Part shown: positions 21,435 to 29,954 of the stretch, piece after piece
How positions within the stretch are numbered: the first letter of the stretch is position 1
Layout of the letters: each line of letters opens with the position of its first letter
Assembly (NCBI GenBank): GCA_017883185.1
Contig: JADGOB010000026.1
Location: 1-36,550, forward strand
Direction: 5' to 3'
Source of the DNA: Acidobacteriota bacterium
GTDB lineage: Bacteria > Acidobacteriota > Vicinamibacteria > Vicinamibacterales > Fen-181
Length of the DNA: 36,550 nt
Notes under the pieces: model-generated
What the model was told of the DNA's origin: nothing
Database searches by the model: none
Seen by the model: only the letters and a program-made list of their open reading frames with translations
Translations under genes and position numbers: made by a program

Positions 21435-21540
21435 GCTACAGCGAAGGTCTGCCACGGCCGCCTTCCGAGTCTCGGCAGTTTGAGGCGGAGCTTTGCTGGT
21501 TTTCCCGACCGGCGGAACGTCGGGTCCCCGTGCGCGCGTC

Positions 21541-22260
21541 CTACAGCACGCGGGCGCACGACTGTGCAATCGCTTCGGCGGCGGCGCGCGGGTCGGTGGC
21601 GGCGATAATCGGCCGGCCAACCACGAGGAAGCTGGCGCCTGCCGCCAGCGCGTCCGGCGCGCTCAGCGTCCGCGCCTGGTCGTCTCCGCGGCCGCCAGCG
21701 GGCGCGGCACCGCGAATGCCCGGCGTGACGATGATGAAGCCGGGGCCGCGGCGTTCGCGCAGCCACGGCGTCTCCTGTGGTGAGGCCACCACGCCGTCGA
21801 GGCCTGCCTCGGCCGTGAGCGCGGCGAGCCGGTCCACCAGATCGAGCACGGGCGCCACGACGCCGACTCTGGCGACCGCAGCCTGGTCCATGCTCGTCAG
21901 CACGGTCACGGCAATCACCAGCGGGCGGGGAACGCCGGCGGCGATGGCTGTGTCGTTCGCCGCGGCACCTGCCGCCCGCATCATCTCCAGGCCGCCCGAG
22001 GCGTGGACGTTCACCATCCAGACCCCGAGACGGGTGGCGGCCGCCACGGCGCCGGCGACGGTGTTCGGGATGTCGTGGAACTTCAGGTCCAGGAAGACGC
22101 GGTGACCGTCATCGACCAGGCGACGCACCACCGAGGGTCCTTCCGAGGTGAACAGGCGGCTGCCCACCTTCACGCCCCCGACAACGCCCGACAATCCGCG
22201 CGCCAGCGCGATCGCGCGCTCGGCCGAGTCCACGTCGAGAGCGACCAGCAGTTCCTTCAC
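21541..22260 (-). CDS. pyrF: Orotidine 5'-phosphate decarboxylase
   Basis: The enzyme decarboxylates OMP to UMP, the last step of the de novo pathway. The 239-residue TIM-barrel protein has [10 protein letters not shown] at the N-terminus, the catalytic motif [11 protein letters not shown] (Asp-x-Lys-x2-Asp, about residues 60-70), VNVHASGG near 85, VTPGIRG near 180 and VVGRPI near 215. The open frame extends far upstream in the pyrD region, but the GTG at 22260 overlaps the pyrD stop by 4 bp (GTGA) and matches the family start. It is the last gene of the minus-strand pyrK-pyrD-pyrF operon. Confidence 0.95.
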   Translation of the reverse strand: MKELLVALDVDSAERAIALARGLSGVVGGVKVGSRLFTSEGPSVVRRLVDDGHRVFLDLKFHDIPNTVAGAVAAATRLGVWMVNVHASGGLEMMRAAGAAANDTAIAAGVPRPLVIAVTVLTSMDQAAVARVGVVAPVLDLVDRLAALTAEAGLDGVVASPQETPWLRERRGPGFIIVTPGIRGAAPAGGRGDDQARTLSAPDALAAGASFLVVGRPIIAATDPRAAAEAIAQSCARVL

Positions 22261-23183
22261 GCGCGCTTCTCCCCTGGAATGTCGAGCGTGCCCGTCAACT
22301 CCGACACCCGCTCGATGCCATGCCGCCGCATGTACTCGCGCACGCCCGACTCGAGCTTGCCCCAGATGAACGGATCGACGAAGTTCGCCGTGCCCACCTG
22401 CACCGCCGTCGCCCCGGCGATCATGAACTCCAGGACGTCGGCAGCCGAGGCGATGCCACCCATTCCGATGACTGGAATCCGCACCAACCGGGCGCACTCG
22501 TAGACCATCCGGACGGCGATCGGACGGATGGCCGGGCCGCTCAGCCCGCCCATCACGTTCGAGAGCCGCGGGCGACGCGTCTCGACGTCGATGGCCATGG
22601 CCAGGAAGGTGTTCACGAGCGACACCGCGTCGGCGCCCGCCTCTTCGGCGACGTGCGCGAACGACGACACGTCGGTGACGTTGGGCGTCAGCTTCGGGAT
22701 CAGCGGCAGCGGTGTGGCCTTGCGCACCGCCGACACGACCTGGCGGGTGTTCACCAGGTTGCACCCGAACGAGATCCCACCCTCCTTGATGTTCGGGCAG
22801 GAGATGTTCAACTCGAGGGCGGCCACCCCCTCGACGTCCGACAGGATCCGCGCGATCTCCGTGTACTCGTCGATCGTGGTGCCGCAGATGTTGACGATGA
22901 CGGTCGCCCCGCGCGCCCGCAACTCGGGCATCTTCTCGCGGACGAAGCGGTGCACGCCGATCCCCTGCAGGCCGATCGCGTTCAGCATGCCGGCCGGCGT
23001 CTCCACGATGCGTGGCGGCGGGTGCCCCGGCCGCTCGGCCAGGAACAACCCCTTGACGACGACGGCGCCGAGGGTGGAGAGGTCCACGACGTCGGCGTAC
23101 TCCATGCCGTAGCCGAAGCACCCGCTCGCCGACATCAACGGGTTCTTCAGGCGAAGAGCGCCGATCCGGACTGAGAGATCCAT
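22257..23183 (-). CDS. pyrD: Dihydroorotate dehydrogenase catalytic subunit, class 1B
   Basis: The FMN subunit of the NAD+-linked heterotetrameric enzyme that oxidises dihydroorotate to orotate. The 308-residue protein shows [15 protein letters not shown] near 13-27, [16 protein letters not shown] near 45, NAIGLQG near 69, the catalytic cysteine in [13 protein letters not shown] (Cys about 131, typical of class 1), and [10 protein letters not shown] near 186. The adjacent pyrK confirms class 1B. The ATG at 23183 is 26 bp after the pyrK stop. No strong ribosome binding site is seen near the start. Confidence 0.95.
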   Translation of the reverse strand: MDLSVRIGALRLKNPLMSASGCFGYGMEYADVVDLSTLGAVVVKGLFLAERPGHPPPRIVETPAGMLNAIGLQGIGVHRFVREKMPELRARGATVIVNICGTTIDEYTEIARILSDVEGVAALELNISCPNIKEGGISFGCNLVNTRQVVSAVRKATPLPLIPKLTPNVTDVSSFAHVAEEAGADAVSLVNTFLAMAIDVETRRPRLSNVMGGLSGPAIRPIAVRMVYECARLVRIPVIGMGGIASAADVLEFMIAGATAVQVGTANFVDPFIWGKLESGVREYMRRHGIERVSELTGTLDIPGEKRA

Positions 23184-23209
23184 GGGTGAGTGTCCAATCA
23201 GGAGGGCCG

Positions 23210-24034
23210 TCAGGCGGGCCGTTCCTCCCAGACGATGTCCGCGGCCCTGAACACCGGGCCCTCGACGCACGACCGCGCGTACCGGCTGCCGCCTTCCGGT
23301 GTTCGCACGCGGACGACGCAACTGTAGCAACCGCCCATGCCGCAACCCATCTGCCGCTCGGTCGCCACCTCGCATTCGCGCCCGTAGCGCTCGGCGAGGC
23401 CGGCCACCGCCTTCAGCATCGCCTCGGGCCCGCAGGCGTAGAGGACGACGCCCGACGAGGCGGGGCGTGACCCGAGTTCGCGGGCGAGCGGTACGGTCAC
23501 GCGACCGTGCTCGCCCCGCGTGCCGTCTTCCGTGGCCAGCACCACGTTGACGCCTAACCGCTCGAAGCGATCGAGGCAGAACAGTTCCGACCCGGTCCGC
23601 GCGCCGTAGAAGAGCCTGCGAGGGACCCCGGCCGCCGCGAGTTCTTCGCTCAGGGTGGCAAAGGGCGCGAGGCCCGTGCCGCCGGCCACCATCCACGCCT
23701 CGGTCGTTCCCGTGGCGGAGGAGAACGGCCGACCGAGAGGGCCGAGGCACGACACGCGCATCCCGGGCGCCGCGTCGTAGAGCAGGCGGCTTCCGACGCC
23801 CACCCGCTTGTTGAGGATGGAGAAGCCGATGACCTCTCCATTCGAGTCGCGGAGGCGCTCGAACACGGAATACGGCCGTCGCAGGAGCGGCGTGTTCCCG
23901 GCGGACGTCCGGACCATGACGAACTGGCCCGGGCGGATCGCCGCCGCGAGCGCGGGGGCGCGGAAGGCCACCACGCAGTAGTCATCCGAAAGGCGCGTCG
24001 AGGCAAGGACTTCAGCGTCCGCATCCACTGGCAT
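23210..24034 (-). CDS. pyrK: Dihydroorotate dehydrogenase electron-transfer subunit
   Basis: PyrK carries FAD and a [2Fe-2S] cluster and passes electrons from the PyrD FMN to NAD+. The 274-residue protein has an FAD-binding RRPYSVF near 52, an NAD-binding AGGTGLAPF near 116, [10 protein letters not shown] near 211, and four C-terminal cysteines (CGMGGCYSC, then SCVEGPVF) for the iron-sulfur cluster. I place the start at the ATG 24034 and not at an upstream in-frame ATG (24082), because TATACT ends seven bases before 24034 and would lie inside the longer gene. It heads the minus-strand pyrimidine operon. Confidence 0.93.
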   Translation of the reverse strand: MPVDADAEVLASTRLSDDYCVVAFRAPALAAAIRPGQFVMVRTSAGNTPLLRRPYSVFERLRDSNGEVIGFSILNKRVGVGSRLLYDAAPGMRVSCLGPLGRPFSSATGTTEAWMVAGGTGLAPFATLSEELAAAGVPRRLFYGARTGSELFCLDRFERLGVNVVLATEDGTRGEHGRVTVPLARELGSRPASSGVVLYACGPEAMLKAVAGLAERYGRECEVATERQMGCGMGGCYSCVVRVRTPEGGSRYARSCVEGPVFRAADIVWEERPA

Positions 24035-24041
24035 CGCGGGA

Positions 24042-24047
24042 AGTATA
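24042..24047 (-). promoter_or_regulatory. Candidate -10 (TATACT) of pyrK-pyrD-pyrF, leaderless placement
   Basis: On the minus strand TATACT, then TCCCGCG, then ATG. The same block TATACTTCCCG precedes the start of the glycosyltransferase at 31742. No matching -35 was found at normal spacing. Confidence 0.5.
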
Positions 24048-24092
24048 GCCTGAAGGCCGGCCTGCGACGCCCGTTCGGCCATACGTTTCGGC

Positions 24093-24098
24093 TATATT
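24093..24098 (+). promoter_or_regulatory. Candidate -10 (TATATT), leaderless placement
   Basis: TATATT is followed by six bases (GTCCGC) and then the ATG at 24105. It lies back to back with the pyrK -10 in a 70-bp divergent gap. Confidence 0.5.
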
Positions 24099-24104
24099 GT
24101 CCGC

Positions 24105-25901
24105 ATGCGGTACCTCCGGATGTTCAGCAACGCGGTCCTGGCTGCCCTGCTCGGCGCGGTCTACCTGAGTGTGCTGTTCCTTCAGCTGAACCCGACCGTG
24201 CCGCTGTACCCGACCATCCTCGCCTCGCTGGCCGTCACGCTGGCGCTCTCCTACGGCGTGCACTTCGTCGTTGTCTTCTACGCGCTGATCGTCCTGCGGC
24301 AGATGATCGCCAACGAAGCGCTGTCGCCGGGATGGGTGAGCCTGCGGCTGCTGTCGTGGCTGCTGGCCGCCGACGCCGCAGGCGTCGCCACGCTCATGTG
24401 GTTCAACCTCAGGTCGTACGCGCCGATGCTCAGCCTCGAGACGTCGAGGCGCATGGCGGCGGGCGCGGCGATCCTGACGGCCTGCGCGTTCACCTTTCTC
24501 GGCGTGGCCCTCGCGCACTACTCGTTCGGTCGTCGGAAAGGACGGCTGGGGGCCAGCTTCGTCGGCCTCGCGCTGGCCGTCTCGCTGGTGCTGCCCCTGG
24601 TCGCGCGTGGTCCGGGAAAACTGCAGCCGCTCGTCTCCCGGCCCCTCGACATCGATGCGATCATCTCGCGGGCGTCCGTCGGCGGCCGCGTCGTGCTCAT
24701 CGTGCTCGATGGCGGGTCCCTCGACTTCGTCTCGACCGCCGCGCTCGAGGGACGGTTGCCGAGCTTCGGCAAGATTCTCGACAGCGGGGCGGCCATGCAC
24801 CTGGCGACGATCCGTCCCACGCAGCCAGACCCGGTCTGGACGACCGTGGCGACCGGCAAGCTGCCGGCGCGGACCGGTGTTCGGTCGGCCGCGCGCTACC
24901 GGGTGCCGGCGACGGCCGATTCGCTCGAACTGCTGCCCGACAACTGCTTCGCGCACGGCCTCGTGCACTTCGGGTTCATCTCGGCGATCCCGCACACCTC
25001 GGCGTCGGTGAGGGCCCGCCCGATCTGGAGCATCCTGGGCTCGGCCGGCCTGACGTCTGGCGTCGTGAACTGGCCGCTGACCTACCCGGCGCAACCGGTT
25101 CGCGGGTACCTCGTCAGCGACCAATTCTACCGGCCCGGCGCCGCGTCCCTGGAACCGGACGACCCGGGGCGCGAGCTCGAGAACGCCGTCCGCTCGACCG
25201 CGCTGTCGATCCAGCCGCCCGAGTTGTTCGACGCGGCCCGCGCCGCGGGCGACGCGGCCAGGCCAGAGGCCGAGGCGACGCCGCTCGCGCAGCACTCCTC
25301 CTCGGATCCGCGTCGAGACCTGCTCCAGGCGCAGCCCTTCATCACGGACCGGATGTACGAGCAGGTGGCGCGTGCACTCCAGGAGAGGGTGCGCCCGGAC
25401 CTGTCGGCCGTCCGCTATCGCGGGCTCGACGTGGCCGGGCATCGCTTTCTCCGCTACGCGATGCCGCGCGATTTCGGCGACGTGTCGCCCGAGGAGCGCC
25501 GGCGGTACGGGCAGGTGCTGGAGAACGCGTACGCGCGTGTGGACGGCATCGTGGGCAGGGCTCTTGCCGCCCTCGGTCCGGACGATCTCCTGCTCGTCGT
25601 GTCCGGCTTCGGCATGGAGCCACTCACCGTCGGCAAGCGGATGCTCGAGCGCTATATCGGCGACCCGGACCTGTCGGGCAGCCATGAAGATGCGCCGGAT
25701 GGCTTTATGCTCGCGTTCGGCGTCGCGGTCGCGCCCGGGCGCAAGCCGCGCGCGTCGGTGGTCGACGTCGTGCCGACGATCCTGTACTTCATGGGGCTGC
25801 CGGTCGCGCATGACATGGACGGGTACGCCGTGACCGAGGTATTCCGGCGCGAGTTCCGGGACAATCGGCCGATGGCCTTCATCCAGACCTACGAGCGATA
25901 G
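24105..25901 (+). CDS. Membrane-anchored phosphodiesterase/alkaline-phosphatase superfamily protein
   Basis: A 598-residue protein with about five hydrophobic N-terminal segments (roughly residues 6-25, 40-65, 78-97, 112-133 and 145-165), followed by a catalytic domain of the type I phosphodiesterase/nucleotide pyrophosphatase fold. Visible active-site pieces are VVLIVLDGGSLDFV near 200 (metal Asp), PDPVWTTVATGKLPARTGV near 244-262 (candidate Thr nucleophile), LLVVSGFGME near 495 and GSHEDAPDGFML near 525, then DVVPTILYFMGLPV near 555. Residues following the motifs are less conserved than in soluble enzymes. The substrate is unknown; phospholipid or cell-surface phosphate groups are possible. 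It sits between two divergent pyr operons, with no pathway link apparent. Confidence 0.8.
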   Translation: MRYLRMFSNAVLAALLGAVYLSVLFLQLNPTVPLYPTILASLAVTLALSYGVHFVVVFYALIVLRQMIANEALSPGWVSLRLLSWLLAADAAGVATLMWFNLRSYAPMLSLETSRRMAAGAAILTACAFTFLGVALAHYSFGRRKGRLGASFVGLALAVSLVLPLVARGPGKLQPLVSRPLDIDAIISRASVGGRVVLIVLDGGSLDFVSTAALEGRLPSFGKILDSGAAMHLATIRPTQPDPVWTTVATGKLPARTGVRSAARYRVPATADSLELLPDNCFAHGLVHFGFISAIPHTSASVRARPIWSILGSAGLTSGVVNWPLTYPAQPVRGYLVSDQFYRPGAASLEPDDPGRELENAVRSTALSIQPPELFDAARAAGDAARPEAEATPLAQHSSSDPRRDLLQAQPFITDRMYEQVARALQERVRPDLSAVRYRGLDVAGHRFLRYAMPRDFGDVSPEERRRYGQVLENAYARVDGIVGRALAALGPDDLLLVVSGFGMEPLTVGKRMLERYIGDPDLSGSHEDAPDGFMLAFGVAVAPGRKPRASVVDVVPTILYFMGLPVAHDMDGYAVTEVFRREFRDNRPMAFIQTYER

Positions 25902-26013
25902 CCTCTTTGGTCGTAACTGCTCAGGTAGTCAGGCCATTCTGAATTCTGAATTCTGACTCCTGTATTCTGCCTGCCTGAGTCGTAACTCTTGGTTCAGGCT
26001 CGACCGGGTTATG
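25902..26013. repeat. R1 palindrome copy c, split by an R2 insertion
   Basis: CCTCTTTGG (25902-25910) and TTCAGGCTCGACCGGGTTATG (25993-26013, shown in the longest form allowed here in two parts: TTCAGGCTCGACC and GGGTTATG) match the two halves of R1 copy b read in the same direction. Between them lie 76 bp of R2 and a second TTGG. Copy c therefore looks like an R1 element interrupted by R2. Confidence 0.65.
25911..25986. repeat. Heptamer-cored palindromic element R2, copy b, inserted in R1
   Basis: A 76-bp element with inverted ends: TCGTAACTGCTCAGGTAG on the left, and CTGCCTGCCTGAGTCGTAAC-type sequence on the right. The core has tandem heptamers of the GAATTCT/GACTCCT type. It is related to 1825-1895 in the reverse orientation. 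TTTGG and CTTGG flank it, as a short target duplication would. Confidence 0.7.
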
Positions 26014-26017
26014 GCCG

Positions 26018-26026
26018 TGGTATACT
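26018..26026 (+). promoter_or_regulatory. Extended -10 promoter (TGGTATACT) of pyrR-pyrB-pyrC
   Basis: TGGTATACT fits the extended -10 pattern TG-N-TATAAT with one mismatch, which can work without a strong -35. Transcription would start near 26033, giving a leader of about 137 nt before the pyrR ATG, unlike the leaderless genes nearby. It lies 5 bp after the R1 palindrome. Confidence 0.55.
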
Positions 26027-26169
26027 GCCTCGCCTCTTTAAGCCGGCCCGGCGAGGCCGACAAGAACCTGCATGCGCTACCTTCCTGCACCACTCGCATC
26101 CGCCCGGGCCCGAACGGCATTTCCCTGCATCGACCTGACGTCATTCTCTTTCCAGAGCGAGGAGTCCGT
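26027..26169 (+). promoter_or_regulatory. pyrR 5' leader with hairpin and possible PyrR-binding motif
   Basis: The region holds a perfect 8-bp stem, GCCTCGCC (26027-26034) and GGCGAGGC (26050-26057), at the predicted 5' end. Just before the start codon, TTTCCAGAGCGAGGAGTCC overlaps the ribosome binding site GAGGAG (26159-26164) and resembles the PyrR RNA consensus (UCCAGAGAGGYU-like) with one extra base. PyrR control by translation repression is known in mycobacteria, where the protein's RNA site overlaps the ribosome binding site. No terminator hairpin with a T-run is visible, so classic attenuation is less likely. Confidence 0.4.
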
Positions 26170-26721
26170 ATGCCCGTTGTGATGGACGCGGACCGGATGA
26201 GCCGCACGCTCACGCGGATCGCGCACGAAATTGTCGAACGCAACCGCGGGCTCGACCGCCTCGCGCTGGTCGGCGTCCGCACCCGCGGGGTGCCGATTGC
26301 CAGCCGCCTGGCCTTGCGCCTGCGGGAGATCACCGGCCAGGACGTGCCGGTCGGGGCGCTCGACATCACGCTCTACCGCGACGACCTGATGCACCACCCG
26401 GTTGGACCGCAGCCGCTCGTCCGCAGCACCGACATCCCGTTCTCGATCGACGACCGGGTCATCGTCCTCGTGGACGATGTGCTCTACACGGGGCGGACGG
26501 TGAGAGCGGCCCTCGACGAGTTGATCGACTTCGGCCGGCCGAAGTCGATCCAGCTCGTCGTCATCGTGGACCGCGGGCACCGCGAGCTGCCGATCAAGGC
26601 CGACTACGTCGGCAAGAACCTGCCCACCTCGCACACCGAGAGCGTGGCGGTCCGGCTTGCCGAGACCGATGGCTGCGACGAAGTGATCATCGAGAAGATG
26701 ACCGGAGAGGACGCGGAATGA
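26170..26721 (+). CDS. pyrR: Bifunctional pyr operon regulator / uracil phosphoribosyltransferase
   Basis: PyrR is an RNA-binding regulator of pyrimidine genes that also has uracil phosphoribosyltransferase activity. The 183-residue protein shows [16 protein letters not shown] near 34-49, the DITLYRDDL motif near 75-83, the PRPP-binding [18 protein letters not shown] (about 98-116, seen as [14 protein letters not shown]) and [22 protein letters not shown] near 138-159. GAGGAG ends five bases before the ATG at 26170. The longer frame starting at 26011 would begin in the R1 repeat and is rejected. The stop overlaps the pyrB ATG by 4 bp. Confidence 0.95.
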   Translation: MPVVMDADRMSRTLTRIAHEIVERNRGLDRLALVGVRTRGVPIASRLALRLREITGQDVPVGALDITLYRDDLMHHPVGPQPLVRSTDIPFSIDDRVIVLVDDVLYTGRTVRAALDELIDFGRPKSIQLVVIVDRGHRELPIKADYVGKNLPTSHTESVAVRLAETDGCDEVIIEKMTGEDAE

Positions 26722-27725
26722 ACCCCGAGACCACCGATGCGACGCCCTCCCTGCCGACCGGGACCGACGACCAGCCGATCCCGGCGAACCGCCTCCGGAG
26801 CAAGGACCTGTTGGGAATCGCCGAACTGTCGGTCGAGGAGATCTCGCTGATCCTCGACACCGCCGTGGCGATGAAGGAAATCGCCTCGCGGCCGATCAAG
26901 AAGGTGCCGGCGCTTCGCGGGAAGACGGTCGTGAATCTGTTCTTCGAGGCGAGCACGCGCACCCGGACGTCGTTCGAAATCGCCGAGAAGCGGTTGAGCG
27001 CGGACACGCTCAACATCGTGGCCGGCACGTCGAGCGTCGTCAAGGGCGAGACGCTGGCCGATACCGTCCACAACATCGAGGCGATGTCGCCCGACCTGCT
27101 GGTCGTGCGACACTCCTCGTCCGGCAGCTGTCACTTCCTGTCGCGCATCTGCCGCGCGGGAGTGATCAACGCCGGCGACGGAATGCACGAGCACCCGACG
27201 CAGGCGCTGCTCGACGCCTTCACGATCCGCGAGCGGAAGCAGCGGCTGGCCGGGCTCAAGGTGGCGATCTGCGGCGACCTGCTCCACAGCCGCGTCCTCA
27301 GGTCCAACGTGCTGCTCCTCACGAAGATGGGCGCGGACGTGTGGCTCTGCGGACCGCCGACGCTGGTGCCCACCGGCTTCGCGCGCAGCGGTGTGCACAT
27401 CACCTCGTCGGTGGACGAGGCGGTCGAGGGCGCGGACGCAGTCATGATGCTGCGCATCCAGCTGGAGCGGATGCTCGGCGGCTATTTCCCGTCGCTGCGC
27501 GAGTACTTCAACGTCTTCGGGATGACGCCGGAGCGCGTGCGCCGAGCCAAGCCGGACGTGCTGATCATGCACCCGGGTCCAATGAACCGGGGGGTCGAGA
27601 TCGCATCCGAGGTGGCCGACGGCCCGTACTCGGTGATCCTCGACCAGGTGGCCAACGGCGTGGCCGTTCGCATGGCGGTCCTGTATCTCCTGTCTGGTGG
27701 AGCTGAACATGAAGCGGTTGCTTAA
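26718..27725 (+). CDS. pyrB: Aspartate carbamoyltransferase catalytic subunit
   Basis: PyrB joins carbamoyl phosphate and aspartate, the first committed pyrimidine step. The 335-residue protein has the carbamoyl-phosphate motif [13 protein letters not shown] (about residues 75-87), VVRHSSSGS near 130, the [12 protein letters not shown] block near 158, [16 protein letters not shown] near 182, and [12 protein letters not shown] near 284. About 25 residues precede the usual start of the family, but ATG 26718 overlaps the pyrR stop (ATGA), supporting it. No pyrI is nearby, so the enzyme is not expected to have the E. coli regulatory subunit; it overlaps pyrC by 17 bp. Confidence 0.95.
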   Translation: MNPETTDATPSLPTGTDDQPIPANRLRSKDLLGIAELSVEEISLILDTAVAMKEIASRPIKKVPALRGKTVVNLFFEASTRTRTSFEIAEKRLSADTLNIVAGTSSVVKGETLADTVHNIEAMSPDLLVVRHSSSGSCHFLSRICRAGVINAGDGMHEHPTQALLDAFTIRERKQRLAGLKVAICGDLLHSRVLRSNVLLLTKMGADVWLCGPPTLVPTGFARSGVHITSSVDEAVEGADAVMMLRIQLERMLGGYFPSLREYFNVFGMTPERVRRAKPDVLIMHPGPMNRGVEIASEVADGPYSVILDQVANGVAVRMAVLYLLSGGAEHEAVA

Positions 27726-29046
27726 GGGCGGACATCTCATCGATCCCCTGCAGGGAATCGACGCCGTGCGGGACGTGCTCCTGGATGGCGACCGTGTGGC
27801 CGCGGTCGGCCTGGACCTGCCGGTCGGCAAGGACGTCGAGGTGATCGCCGTCCCCTCCGGGTGCATCCTCTGTCCCGGGTTCGTGGACATGCACGTCCAC
27901 CTGCGCGAGCCGGGGCAGGAGCACAAGGAGACGATTGCCACCGGGACGGCCGCGGCAGCCGCCGGGGGGTTCACGGGCGTCGCGTGCATGCCGAACACGC
28001 AGCCGGTGAACGACGGCGCCAGCGTGACGCGGGCGATCCTGGAACGCGCTGCCCTCGAGGGGGCGGTCCGCGTGTACCCGATCGGCGCCGTGTCGAAGGG
28101 CATGAAGGGCGAGAGCCTGGCCGAGATCGCGGAGCTCCGCGCCGCGGGATGCGTCGCGGTGTCCGACGACGGCATGCCCGTGCCCACGGCGTTGCTGATG
28201 CGGCGGGCACTGGAATACGCGGGCATGTTCAACATGCCCGTGATCGATCACTGCGAGGACCCGTCGCTCAAGGGCGAAGGAGTGGCGCACGACGGATACA
28301 TCGCCGCCATGCTCGGCCTCCGCGGGATCCCTGCCACCGCCGAGTCCATCATGGTGGAGCGCGACATCGCGCTGGCCGAGATGACGGGCAGCGCCGTGCA
28401 CATCGCGCACCTGAGCACGCGGCAGGCGCTGCGCGCCGTCTGGGCGGCCAAGGCCCGGGGCGTGAGGGTGACGTGCGAAGTGGCGCCGCACCACTTCGTC
28501 CTGACCGACGAGCGGCTGGCCGGGCCGATCAGCTATGACACGAACCTGAAGATGAACCCGCCGCTCCGCGAGCAAGCGGACGTGGACGCGATCCTCCGGG
28601 GGTTCACGGCCGGGACGATCGACGCGATCGCCACGGACCATGCCCCGCACCAGACCGACGAGAAGCATGTCGAGTTCGACCGTGCGCCGTTCGGGATCAT
28701 CGGTCTCGAGACCGCCGTGTCGCTGACGCTCGACCGCCTGGTTCACACCGGCGTGATTACGCTGCGCCGGATGGTGCAGCTCATGTCCGTCAACCCGTGC
28801 CGGATCCTCAACGTGCCGGGGGGGACGCTGCGGCCGGAACGGCCCGCCGACATCACGATCATCGCTTTGTCAGCGAAGGTGACCGTGGATCTCTCCAAGT
28901 CGAGATCCCGTTCGCGCAACTCGCCGTTCGGCGGGTGGACGCTGAAAGGCGGGGTCGTCGCGACGATCGTGGGCGGCAAGACCGTTTACGTGAACGATGA
29001 AATCCCCGGGGCGGCGGCGTTCGGGGCTGCGGTCGCCCGGGCATGA
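27709..29046 (+). CDS. pyrC: Dihydroorotase (class I)
   Basis: PyrC cyclises carbamoyl aspartate to dihydroorotate. The 445-residue amidohydrolase has the zinc ligands in [12 protein letters not shown] (about residues 59-70), [11 protein letters not shown] near 105, [12 protein letters not shown] near 178 (metal-ligand His), [10 protein letters not shown] near 231, CEVAPHHF near 258, and the catalytic Asp in [13 protein letters not shown] near 306. The ATG at 27709 is six bases after GGTGGAG and inside the pyrB 3' end; a GTG at 27697 is less well placed. The last four bases overlap the next gene (ATGA), so the DUF2400 gene is probably co-translated with the pyrimidine operon. Confidence 0.95.
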   Translation: MKRLLKGGHLIDPLQGIDAVRDVLLDGDRVAAVGLDLPVGKDVEVIAVPSGCILCPGFVDMHVHLREPGQEHKETIATGTAAAAAGGFTGVACMPNTQPVNDGASVTRAILERAALEGAVRVYPIGAVSKGMKGESLAEIAELRAAGCVAVSDDGMPVPTALLMRRALEYAGMFNMPVIDHCEDPSLKGEGVAHDGYIAAMLGLRGIPATAESIMVERDIALAEMTGSAVHIAHLSTRQALRAVWAAKARGVRVTCEVAPHHFVLTDERLAGPISYDTNLKMNPPLREQADVDAILRGFTAGTIDAIATDHAPHQTDEKHVEFDRAPFGIIGLETAVSLTLDRLVHTGVITLRRMVQLMSVNPCRILNVPGGTLRPERPADITIIALSAKVTVDLSKSRSRSRNSPFGGWTLKGGVVATIVGGKTVYVNDEIPGAAAFGAAVARA

Positions 29047-29954
29047 CGCGGGCCGCGAGTTCGGCGACAGGTCCCCGCGAGGGACTGAAGGAGGCGCTCG
29101 ATCGGCTCTACGTCGAATACAACCGGGCGGAGGCGGTTGCCGACCCTGTCGAGATCGTGCGGCGGTACCCCGACCGGCGCGACAGGGAAGTGGTGGGGTT
29201 CTGCGCGGCAGGCCTCGCCTTCGGGCGGGTGGCGAGCGTGCTCCAGTCGGTCGAGCGAGTCCTGAACGTGCTGGGCCCGTCGCCCGCCGCCTTCGTCCGG
29301 GAGTTCGACCCGGTGCGAGACGGCGAGGCCTTCGGGCCTCTCGTTCATCGATGGACGCGCGGCGACGACCTCATCGCGCTGGTCCTCGCGCTCCGCCGGA
29401 TGATCGACGAAGCGGGGTCGATCGAAGGGTTCTTCCTGCAGGGACACGATGCCGCGAGGCCGGACGTCGAGGCCTCGCTCGAGTCGTTCTCGAGCCGGGC
29501 GCTCGCCCTCCTCGCCGCGGCGAGGAAGGCCAGACCCACCGGGGTGTCCTACTTCTTCCCGCGGCCTTCCACGGGCAGCGCGTGCAAGCGCCTCAACCTC
29601 TACCTTCGCTGGATGGTGCGGTCGGACTCGGTGGATCTCGGCGCCTGGTCGGGCGTGTCCCCCTCGCAGCTGATCGTGCCGCTGGACGTCCACGTCATTC
29701 GATTGGGTCAGTGCCTGGGGTTGACGCGCTACAAGAGCCCGGGGTGGAAGATGGCGTCAGAGATCACGGCGTCGCTTCGGCGGATGGATCCAGCCGATCC
29801 CGTCCGCTACGACTTCGCGCTCTGCCACGTCGGGATGCGCGACCAGTGCGGGTTCAACCGGCCGTTCGGGGACTCGAGGTGCCCGCTGCGCGGGTGGTGC
29901 CGGTCAGGGCGGCATACACGGCCAGCGTCTCCTCGACCATCAGGTCCACGCTGA
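29043..29954 (+). CDS. DUF2400 / TIGR02757 family protein
   Basis: A 303-residue protein of a family without established function. N-terminal LKEALDRLYVEYNR and REVVGFCAAGLAFGRV and the later GSACKRLNLYLRWMVR match it. Residues 212-227 (VPLDVHVIRLGQCLGL; Asp215, His217) resemble the catalytic stretch of HhH-GPD DNA glycosylases such as endonuclease III, and four C-terminal cysteines (261, 269, 280, 286; C-x7-C-x10-C-x5-C) recall the [4Fe-4S] cluster that follows it there. The start overlaps the pyrC stop, and its 3' end overlaps the convergent glycosyltransferase gene by 101 bp. DNA glycosylase relatedness is my inference. Confidence 0.85.
   Translation: MTRAASSATGPREGLKEALDRLYVEYNRAEAVADPVEIVRRYPDRRDREVVGFCAAGLAFGRVASVLQSVERVLNVLGPSPAAFVREFDPVRDGEAFGPLVHRWTRGDDLIALVLALRRMIDEAGSIEGFFLQGHDAARPDVEASLESFSSRALALLAAARKARPTGVSYFFPRPSTGSACKRLNLYLRWMVRSDSVDLGAWSGVSPSQLIVPLDVHVIRLGQCLGLTRYKSPGWKMASEITASLRRMDPADPVRYDFALCHVGMRDQCGFNRPFGDSRCPLRGWCRSGRHTRPASPRPSGPR

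Larger units (their letters stand above)
21200..21540. other. 341-bp intergenic region between convergent pal and pyrF
   Basis: No gene is visible. The region contains repeat R3 copy B (21286-21410), directly followed by a 24-bp perfect palindrome (21411-21434), and a short CCCGAC/GTCGGG hairpin at 21504-21524. The last has no T-run in the sense of either flanking gene. Confidence 0.7.

Noticed and set aside
21504-21524. CCCGAC/GTCGGG hairpin as the pyrF terminator
   Set aside because: The stem is only six pairs, and in the pyrF transcript sense it is followed by A residues, not U; evidence is too weak to list.
22261-23121. Upstream extension of pyrF through the pyrD region
   Set aside because: The extra residues are Arg/Gly/Asp-rich and unlike PyrF; a GTG overlapping the pyrD stop is the natural start.
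24012-25811. A 599-residue open frame antisense to the phosphodiesterase-like gene
   Set aside because: Composition is Arg/Gly/His-rich with no recognisable domain, as expected for the opposite strand of GC-rich coding DNA; the sense frame has membrane segments and motifs.
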